Shown piece after piece: positions 7,136-13,091 of a stretch of DNA of 18,993 bases. The notes beneath the pieces are model-generated. The model saw only the letters and a list, made by a program, of their open reading frames with translations, was not told the origin of the DNA and did no database searches. Position numbers and translations under genes: made by a program. The DNA lies in NCBI GenBank assembly GCA_964618405.1, contig CAZUAY010000036.1, positions 1 to 18,993 on the forward strand, written 5' to 3'. The stretch comes from JBBQIY01 sp964618405 (lineage in GTDB: Bacteria > Verrucomicrobiota > Kiritimatiellia > RFP12 > UBA3636). Each line of letters opens with the position of its first letter. The stretch's first letter is position 1.

Positions 7136-7936
7136 ATGATCCAGAAAACAGAGGCCATCGTCATGCGGATTAACCCGTTTTCACGGACATCTCACATCGT
7201 GTCCTGGCTTGCCGAGGATGGCTCTCGAATCGTCACGTCCATCAAAGGTGCTACGAGAAACAAAAGCGCTTTCCTAGGGCAGTATGATTTGTTCTATACC
7301 TGCGAACTGCTCTACTACACCCGCAGCCACAACGGCGTCCACGTAGCCCGCGAGTGCACCCCGCTCGTTTTCCGCGAAGCGTTCCGCGCCAACTGGCGCG
7401 CAGCCCAATGCGCATCGTGGTTCACCGCCCTCGCCTATCATGCCTCTGGCAGCCTCTCACCTGATGCGACGCTCTACAGACTCCTGACCGAGACCCTCGA
7501 TTTCATCGCAGCCTCGACCTACGCGCCACCACCCATTGTCTTCGCCCGCTTCGAAGCCAAAATCCTCGATCTCGCTGGACTCCAACCCAATTTTTCAGCC
7601 TGTAGGCTTTGCAGTGAAGGGGAAGAAGAATCCTTTCGATTCAATCTCGCTTCAGGCTCACGACATTGCGCCGAACACACGTCACGAGACTATGCCGACC
7701 CCATTATCGCCGTATCGAAACGCACGGTCGATCTCTACCATGAAGTGCTACGCACCCGCTCTCTGGGGCTCCAGTCGCCTATATCGAAAATCAGAGGCCC
7801 CGCCGTCTTCGCGCTCCTCCGTTTTCTCGGCCTCTTCATGCGCTATCACCTCGACCACGTGCCCATCGATGGCCGCGCCATCGCACTCAAGGCCCTCGCC
7901 GGCCCCCGAGATGAGTCGCAAGTGGCGAGTCGCTAG
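7136..7936 (+). CDS. recO: DNA repair protein RecO
   Basis: RecO helps load RecA on gaps in the RecFOR pathway by displacing SSB and annealing strands. The 266-residue protein starts with the RecO pattern IQKTEAIVMRINPFSRTSHIV (an OB-fold domain at 1-80) and continues with a helical domain. A zinc-finger-like site, CRLC at 156-159 and CAEH at 178-181, replaces the more usual C4 by C3H. The start lies 7 bp after mgtE with no good ribosome binding site, suggesting re-initiation in the operon. The last residues (ESQVASR) and the stop codon fall in a 7-bp tandem repeat, so the tail looks like repeat-derived sequence rather than conserved RecO sequence. Confidence 0.9.
   Translation: MIQKTEAIVMRINPFSRTSHIVSWLAEDGSRIVTSIKGATRNKSAFLGQYDLFYTCELLYYTRSHNGVHVARECTPLVFREAFRANWRAAQCASWFTALAYHASGSLSPDATLYRLLTETLDFIAASTYAPPPIVFARFEAKILDLAGLQPNFSACRLCSEGEEESFRFNLASGSRHCAEHTSRDYADPIIAVSKRTVDLYHEVLRTRSLGLQSPISKIRGPAVFALLRFLGLFMRYHLDHVPIDGRAIALKALAGPRDESQVASR
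7913..7933 (+). repeat. Heptamer tandem repeat inside the 3' end of recO
   Basis: Three 7-bp units lie end to end: GAGTCGC, AAGTGGC, GAGTCGC. The recO stop TAG follows at once. The unit resembles the GAGTAGT-type heptamers near the right end of the window (18766-18796). Confidence 0.55.
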
Positions 7937-7972
7937 TTGAAACGTAACGGTGGAAGGTTTATAGATAATTCC

Positions 7973-8001
7973 TTGACAAAAATCTGCTACTATAGTGTTA
8001 T
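7973..8001 (+). promoter_or_regulatory. Likely promoter of the YbdG-type channel gene
   Basis: A perfect -35 TTGACA at 7973-7978 is followed by several AT-rich -10 candidates. TGTTAT at 7996-8001 gives a 17-bp spacer and matches four of six bases. A start near 8008 would give a leader of about 118 nt with no obvious riboswitch fold. Confidence 0.5.
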
Positions 8002-8125
8002 AGCTACAGGAGAACAAAGCTCCCTGCTCCGTAAGAGATCAAGCAAAACGAATGCTATCGGAAATGCACAAATCAAGAACGCTTATTCTGATTACGAATC
8101 GTAGCGTATCGTGACCCCATGATTT

Positions 8126-9376
8126 ATGGAAACCTTAAAAACCATTCTTTCACACTTCAACCTAGACAACGCCGTATTGGCAGTCCCAGTTCTCATCATC
8201 ATTGCGATGCTGGCGAATTTGATCACGAAACGCATCGTCAGCCGTGGCCTCACGAAAATGCTGAGTTACTTTCCGAAATCCGGCCTCAGACGAAACAGCA
8301 CTTTTCTCTCCCTCGCTTCTCGGCTGGCTAACATCGTGCCTGCGCTGATTCTAATAGGCGGAGTCCAAGTCATCAGCGAAATTCCCGCTGGCGTTCGAAA
8401 ACTCGTCGTCAATGCTTGCAGTGCATTTATTATCTTCATGCTCGCCATTGCTGCAGCAAGAGTTGTCGATCTTCTTGAAATGGCCTACAGTCGAAGTGCT
8501 TCCGCAGCAAACAAACCAATTAAAGGCTACCTGCAACTCTTAAAAATTATTATCATCGCCGTCTCGACTATTCTTGCAGTCGCGGTGTTCATCGACCGCA
8601 ATCCGCTCATCCTCCTTTCGGGTCTCGGTGCGATGGCTGCTGTGCTGATGTTGATCTTCCAAGACACCATCCTTTCTCTTGTTGCCAGCGTACAGTTGGG
8701 AAGTGATGATATCATTCGAATTGGCGATTGGATCGAGATGCCGGAGCTGAATGCAGACGGAGATGTCGTCGAAATTACGCTTCACACGGTGAAGGTTAGC
8801 AACTGGGATAAAACGATCACCACGCTTCCGGTGCGAAGCCTCATTACCCAGTCGTTCAAGAACTGGCGCGGCATGAGCGAAGCGGGTGGGCGACGGATCA
8901 AGCGTTCGCTTTTTCTCGATCAGCGAAGCATCCGCTTTCTCGAAGAGGATGAAATCAAGCGACTTGAGGATTTCGTCCTCATCAACGACTACCTCCAAGA
9001 AAAACGCGTTGAACTTGACAATTGGAATGCGAAACTCGAAGCCCTCAATGCCAAGCCAATTAATGAACGCCGCATTACGAATCTTGGTACGTTTCGCGCG
9101 TACGTCAATCAGTACCTCAAGAACCTTCCTACGATCAATCACGATATGACCTTACTGGTGCGGCAACTTCAGCCAGGAGCCAGCGGCCTCCCCCTCGAAA
9201 TCTATTGCTTCACAAACGATATCCGCTGGGCTGCCTACGAAAACATCCAATCCGACATCTTCGACCACCTACTGGCCATCCTCCCCTCTTTCGGCCTCCG
9301 TATCTTCCAGCAATGTAGCGACATCTCTGGCATGCATCCGGAGCAAGCCATGGGCTTTCAGGAAGCGACGCAGTGA
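8126..9376 (+). CDS. MscS-family mechanosensitive channel, YbdG type
   Basis: This inner-membrane channel family opens under membrane tension during osmotic downshock. The 416-residue protein closely follows E. coli YbdG in length and in its signature regions. These are the pore helix and beta-domain entrance FQDTILSLVASVQLGSDD near 178-195, RIGDWIEMPELNADGDV, HTVKVSNWDKTITTLPV, and then SFKNWRGMSEAGGRRIKRSL. Four to five hydrophobic segments lie before the pore region (about 17-37, 67-85, 95-115, 137-157, 162-180). Residues from about 275 form the long soluble C-terminal domain typical of this subgroup. The ribosome binding site is weak. The gene has its own promoter candidate after recO and converges on polA with only 18 bp between stop codons, where I see no strong terminator hairpin. 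Confidence 0.92.
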   Translation: METLKTILSHFNLDNAVLAVPVLIIIAMLANLITKRIVSRGLTKMLSYFPKSGLRRNSTFLSLASRLANIVPALILIGGVQVISEIPAGVRKLVVNACSAFIIFMLAIAAARVVDLLEMAYSRSASAANKPIKGYLQLLKIIIIAVSTILAVAVFIDRNPLILLSGLGAMAAVLMLIFQDTILSLVASVQLGSDDIIRIGDWIEMPELNADGDVVEITLHTVKVSNWDKTITTLPVRSLITQSFKNWRGMSEAGGRRIKRSLFLDQRSIRFLEEDEIKRLEDFVLINDYLQEKRVELDNWNAKLEALNAKPINERRITNLGTFRAYVNQYLKNLPTINHDMTLLVRQLQPGASGLPLEIYCFTNDIRWAAYENIQSDIFDHLLAILPSFGLRIFQQCSDISGMHPEQAMGFQEATQ

Positions 9377-9394
9377 GAATCTGTGACACCCAGT

Positions 9395-12300
9395 TCAGTG
9401 CGCTTCCAACCAATTATCACCGACTCCGATATCGACCTTTAGCGGAACAGCGAGTGTCATGACGGTGGTCATGCACCGCGCCACAAGCTCGCGGAGTTTC
9501 TCGACTTCGTCTTTGCAGACATCAAAGACAAGTTCGTCGTGAACTTGAAGAATTAACTTCGACTTCAACTTTTGCGTCGCCATCTCCTTGTGAACCGCCA
9601 CCATTGCAAGCTTGATGAGATCGGCTGCACTGCCTTGCACTGGCGTGTTAATAGCATTGCGTTCGGCTGAAGATCGAATCGTCGCATTGCGCGAATTGAT
9701 GTCGCGAAGCGGCCGTTTACGTCCCATGAGCGTCTCAACATACCCCTTGTCGCGTGCTTCTGCAACTGTTTTATCCATGTAGCGCTTCACGCCGGGATAA
9801 AGTTCGAAATAGGCTTTGATGAGGTCTGCAGCTTCGGTGCGGCTTGTGCCAAGCCGCTGGGCCAGCCCAAATGCAGAAATTCCGTAGATAATCCCAAAGT
9901 TGACCATCTTGCAGTAGGAGCGCATCTCCTTCGTGACCTCTGCAAGTGGCACATGGTAAACGCGAGCCGCTGTGTTAAGATGGATGTCAGCATCGTTCGC
10001 AAACGCTTCAATCATCGCTTCGTCGCCGCTCATCGCCGCCACGAGACGCAATTCAATCTGAGAATAGTCGGCCGACATCAGCACGTGATTCTTGTCGCGC
10101 GCAATGAACGCCGCACGGATGCGCTTGCCACGATCAGTCCGAATTGGGATGTTCTGTAGATTGGGATTGTCGGAAGAAAGACGTCCCGTTTCTGTAAGAG
10201 CCTGATTAAAGCTCGTATGGATTCGGCCGGTTTTAGAATCGATACAAAGCGGAAGCTTGTCGACGTAGGTCGACTTTAGCTTCGTGCACGTCCGGTACTC
10301 AAGAATTTCTTTGATAACGGGATGTGCATCAACGAGGCCTTGCAACACTTCTTCTCCTGTCGAGAACTGTCCCGTTGCGGTCTTACCCCCATCCGGTAGT
10401 TTCAGCTTTTCAAAAAGCACGACGCCGAGCTGTTGGTTTGAAGCGATATTGAAGGTCTCGCCCGTGAGGTCGTAGACACGCTGCTCGATTCCCGCAATCT
10501 CGGCTCCAAGTTCTTTGCTATAGTCTGCGAGGACTGCTGTGTCGATGCGCACACCTTCGCTCTCCATATCGAGAAGCACGCGGATGAGCGGATTTTCGCA
10601 TTGCTCGAAGGCTGGCTCCGAATTCGTTTCCTTGACCTTTGCCACCAGCACCTCATGGAGTTGCCAGGTAATGTCGGCGTCTTCGGCCGCATACTCTGCC
10701 ACGCGTTCGACCTCGACCTGATCCATCGTGAGCTGTTGCTTGCCACGCGGACCAATCAATTCGCTAATGTGAATCGTGTCGTAATGCAGATATTCTCGTG
10801 CGAGCGGATCCATGCCATGGCGTGAAGCGGGATCAAACACGTAATGCGCCAACATGGAGTCGGAGAGAGGTCCGGCAACTTCGATGCCGGCCTGACGCAA
10901 AATATGCAAATCATACTTCAGATTATGCCCATATTTTGCGATCTTTGGATTCCCGAAAACGCCAGAAAATTTCTCAAGGATAAAAGCGAGCGAATGAAGA
11001 TGTTGGGCTTTCTTGATGTCTTCATCCTCTCCCTCCTCCTCGACTGCCTTCTGAGCGGTCATTGCCTTCGGCTTCTCTTTGGGACTTTCGAGCGTGACAT
11101 TGCCGAAATCGAAAAGCGACATACCCGATGATACGTAGGGCTTAGTAACCGTTGGTGCGGCTGTGGCGACGTTAGCAAAAAGCGGAAGCTCATCAGACCC
11201 TGCCACAGCTATGGCTTCATTAAGCTCAATAGAAACGGGTACGTAATACGCTTCGTGCGACATCATCGCAAAGGAAAGTCCGACCATTTTGGCCGCACGA
11301 ACATCAAGGCTGGTGGTCTCAGTATCGAAAGCAAAACTCGAGGAGCGTTCAAGACGCGAGATCAGTCGATCCACCTTCTCTACCGTATCGCAAAGAATAT
11401 ACTTGTGTGGCACCGTCTTGACACTGCCAAAGGGGATCACCTCCTCTGCATCGGTAGCGGCTGCATCGTCACCAGCAGCCGAAGTATCGGCTGACGGAAC
11501 TGCAGGTGCTTGCAACGACAAGGCCTCGGCTTCTTGACCTGCATCGGGAAAGATCTTCGTCAGCACAGATCTCAATTCGTACTTGGCGCAGAACTCGCGG
11601 ACAGCATCTTCATTCGGCGTGTTCACGGCCAGATCCTCAAGCGTCACCTCGAGCGGAACGTCCTTGCGAATCTCGGCAAGCCATCGTGAGATGCGAGCTT
11701 TATCAACGTTCTCTGCAACGCGCTCCGCCAATTTCCCCTTCAACTCGGCAGCATGCGCAATGATTGTTTCGAGGTCGCCGTATTGACTAAGAAGTTGCGT
11801 CGCGGTCTTCGGGCCCACGCCTGGAATTCCTGGAATGTTATCTGAAGCATCGCCAGCAATTCCGAGGAAATCGATCATCTGCGCTGGGGTTTGAACACCC
11901 CATTCGGCGCAGACGCGTGCCACATCATAAACCTCATTCCCTGTAGTCCCTTTGGGGGCGGGGCGGCATAAAAACGTGCGTTCCGTAACGAGCTGGGCGA
12001 TATCCTTATCCGGAGTCACGAGCCAAGTCACCAGACCTGCTTCTTCTCCCATCACCGCCAGCGTGCCCATGAGATCATCTGCTTCAAAACCCTGTGCGCG
12101 AAGAAAAGGAATATTCATCGCTTGGGCGAAGGCCTCTGCCATAGGAATCGAGGCGGCGATATCCTCTGGTAGCTTGTCACGTTTTGCTTTGTACTCGGGA
12201 TACTTCTCGTGACGAAACGTTGGCGACGTATCCATCACGAGCGCCATATGGGTTGCACCCGCATCGGCAAACATGTCTTGAACCAAGGTGGCAAAAATGT

Positions 12301-12421
12301 AAATCGCCGACGTATTAATTCCAGAAGAAGTCATACGCGGACGATTCATAAAAGCGAAATGCCCACGATACAAGAGAGGCATCACGTCCATAACAATCAG
12401 TTTTTTTTCAGGCTCATTCAT
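9395..12421 (-). CDS. polA: DNA polymerase I with 5'-3' and 3'-5' exonuclease domains and an inserted acidic linker
   Basis: This enzyme removes RNA primers and fills repair gaps. The 1008-residue protein has all three domains. The 5' nuclease (1-295) includes GFEADDL, TPDKD, and GDASDNIPGIPGVGPKTA. The proofreading exonuclease is intact: DTET at 366-369, N500 and D504 in YGHNLKYD, Y577 and D581. The polymerase has motif A SADYSQIELR (Asp785), motif B R834/K838/F842/Y846 in NFGIIYG, and motif C QVHDELVF (His961-Glu963). It is about 80 residues longer than E. coli Pol I. Most of the excess is a low-complexity, acidic insertion at about 402-475 between the first two exonuclease motifs, and an Ala/Asp-rich linker lies at about 298-330. 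The ATG at 12421 has no Shine-Dalgarno sequence, and the promoter begins almost at it (see separate entry). Confidence 0.97.
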   Translation of the reverse strand: MNEPEKKLIVMDVMPLLYRGHFAFMNRPRMTSSGINTSAIYIFATLVQDMFADAGATHMALVMDTSPTFRHEKYPEYKAKRDKLPEDIAASIPMAEAFAQAMNIPFLRAQGFEADDLMGTLAVMGEEAGLVTWLVTPDKDIAQLVTERTFLCRPAPKGTTGNEVYDVARVCAEWGVQTPAQMIDFLGIAGDASDNIPGIPGVGPKTATQLLSQYGDLETIIAHAAELKGKLAERVAENVDKARISRWLAEIRKDVPLEVTLEDLAVNTPNEDAVREFCAKYELRSVLTKIFPDAGQEAEALSLQAPAVPSADTSAAGDDAAATDAEEVIPFGSVKTVPHKYILCDTVEKVDRLISRLERSSSFAFDTETTSLDVRAAKMVGLSFAMMSHEAYYVPVSIELNEAIAVAGSDELPLFANVATAAPTVTKPYVSSGMSLFDFGNVTLESPKEKPKAMTAQKAVEEEGEDEDIKKAQHLHSLAFILEKFSGVFGNPKIAKYGHNLKYDLHILRQAGIEVAGPLSDSMLAHYVFDPASRHGMDPLAREYLHYDTIHISELIGPRGKQQLTMDQVEVERVAEYAAEDADITWQLHEVLVAKVKETNSEPAFEQCENPLIRVLLDMESEGVRIDTAVLADYSKELGAEIAGIEQRVYDLTGETFNIASNQQLGVVLFEKLKLPDGGKTATGQFSTGEEVLQGLVDAHPVIKEILEYRTCTKLKSTYVDKLPLCIDSKTGRIHTSFNQALTETGRLSSDNPNLQNIPIRTDRGKRIRAAFIARDKNHVLMSADYSQIELRLVAAMSGDEAMIEAFANDADIHLNTAARVYHVPLAEVTKEMRSYCKMVNFGIIYGISAFGLAQRLGTSRTEAADLIKAYFELYPGVKRYMDKTVAEARDKGYVETLMGRKRPLRDINSRNATIRSSAERNAINTPVQGSAADLIKLAMVAVHKEMATQKLKSKLILQVHDELVFDVCKDEVEKLRELVARCMTTVMTLAVPLKVDIGVGDNWLEAH

Positions 12422-12430
12422 GATGGGTGT

Positions 12431-12459
12431 ATTCTAGCGTGATGACTCGTGTGGTGCAA
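12431..12459 (-). promoter_or_regulatory. polA promoter, predicted near-leaderless transcript
   Basis: Reading the minus strand, TTGCAC (12459-12454) and TAGAAT (12436-12431) are separated by exactly 17 bp; each is close to consensus. The usual 6-8 nt to the start site puts +1 at about 12423-12425, two to four nt before the ATG at 12421. Confidence 0.6.
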
Positions 12460-12479
12460 GAAAGAATCATGCGGAGAAA

Positions 12480-12510
12480 ATTACGAATTATGAATTACGA
12501 ATTATGAATT
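12480..12510. repeat. 14-bp tandem repeat, two heptamers per unit
   Basis: ATTACGAATTATGA is repeated exactly twice (12480-12493, 12494-12507) and followed by ATT. Each unit is itself two related heptamers, ATTACGA and ATTATGA. It begins about 20 bp upstream of the polA -35 box. Confidence 0.85.
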
Positions 12511-12513
12511 GAA

Positions 12514-12544
12514 GATTGGGGATTGGGGATTGGGGATTGGGGAT
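12514..12544. repeat. Heptamer tandem repeat GATTGGG
   Basis: Four perfect copies of GATTGGG run from 12514 to 12541, followed by a partial unit. It is separated from the 14-bp repeat by only 3 bp. Confidence 0.9.
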
Positions 12545-12636
12545 ACGTATTACAAAGCGATCCTCTCGGCACAAAATGGGTCACTAACGTCATTAAAGTC
12601 AATCGAATCAAAAAAGTCAGACGGGGCAGATGACAT

Positions 12637-12828
12637 GTGCTGTAGCCGGCTTCGGTGAAGCCGGATGAGGCCGCGATCCCCGATCGCAGCACCAGCCCAT
12701 TGCTCTGCTGTAGCCGGCTTCGGTGAAGCCGGAAGGGGCCGCGGTCCCCGATCGCAGCACCAGCCCATTGCTCTGCTGTAGCCGGCTTCGGTGAAGCCGG
12801 AAGGGGCCGCGATCCCCGATCGCAGCAC
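12637..12828. repeat. Tandem array of a 68-bp two-hairpin repeat (2 full, 1 partial unit)
   Basis: Units begin with TGTAGCC at 12641, 12709 and 12777; the first two are 68 bp and the last stops after 52 bp. Each contains a perfect hairpin with an 8-bp stem and GGT loop (CCGGCTTCGGTGAAGCCGG, 12646-12664 in unit 1) and a second with a 6-bp stem and CCC loop (GCGATCCCCGATCGC, 12673-12687; one base changed in unit 2). In unit 1 a closing stem, GTGCTG at 12637-12642 with CAGCAC at 12687-12692, overlaps the last base of hairpin 2 and brings both hairpins together. Units 2 and 3 retain TGCTG/CAGCA. Between units is a constant CAGCCCATTGCTC-type spacer. The units differ at only a few bases, so the array is recent. 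A diverged relative lies at 18842-18903. Confidence 0.88.
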
Positions 12829-12838
12829 GAATTGTTAT

Positions 12839-12854
12839 CGACAAAGTTCACGAC
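12839..12854 (-). repeat. 16-bp sequence shared with the right-hand spacer
   Basis: On the minus strand it reads GTCGTGAACTTTGTCG and matches 18810-18825 at 15 of 16 positions. In both places it lies next to a two-hairpin element in the same relative orientation, which suggests it is part of a larger repeat unit. Confidence 0.6.
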
Positions 12855-13067
12855 TTATGTTGCGAGCGGCGCTATGTTGCATCCTCTTGTTGGACATCAT
12901 AGAATCCCATGCTATTATCGTGCTTTTGGTCCGAGTTTTCTCATTGGGTCATTGGATATTCCATCCCTTCCGCGACCCGAGCGCTTTTCGGATGGAGTCT
13001 AGCAAAGGTGTACGTGCACAGGTAAGATGCAGGATGCTCCCAATGTAGATGGCATCCTTCTTTAGTG

Positions 13068-13089
13068 CGCTTGCAACGCGTTGCAAGCG
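13068..13089. repeat. Perfect 22-bp palindrome just after the SNF2 helicase stop
   Basis: The half-site CGCTTGCAACG is followed by its exact reverse complement. It begins 2 bp beyond the helicase stop codon. As RNA it would form a 9-bp stem with a CGCG loop, but no T-run follows in the direction of transcription, so it is not a standard intrinsic terminator. It could act as a weak terminator, an mRNA 3'-end stabiliser or a protein-binding dyad. Confidence 0.7.
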
Positions 13090-13091
13090 TA

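Larger units (their letters stand above)
12422..13091. other. Repeat-rich intergenic spacer between the SNF2 helicase gene and polA
   Basis: This 670-bp region has no credible gene. From left to right it holds the polA promoter, two kinds of heptamer-based tandem repeats (12480-12544), a unique stretch (12545-12636), the hairpin array (12637-12828), a 16-mer shared with the right end of the window (12839-12854), about 210 bp in which I see only a weak inverted pair AGGATGC (13031-13037)/GCATCCT (13052-13058), and a 22-bp palindrome next to the helicase stop. Open frames of 75-118 codons on both strands merely translate the repeats. Confidence 0.7.

Noticed and set aside
8052..8114. 20-codon leader peptide before the mechanosensitive channel gene
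   Set aside because: No ribosome binding site and no regulatory codon runs; such a short frame is expected by chance in a 118-nt leader.
9377..9394. Intrinsic terminator between the channel gene and polA
   Set aside because: The 18-bp gap has no stable hairpin or T-run on either strand.
12637..12828. CRISPR array
   Set aside because: The 68-bp unit is repeated as a whole, including the part between hairpins; there are no unique spacers of constant length and no cas genes.
12495..12851. Minus-strand frames of 75-118 codons with repeated RLHRSRLQ-like peptides
   Set aside because: The repeated peptides are just translations of the 68-bp hairpin array; there is no ribosome binding site and no coding signal outside the repeat.
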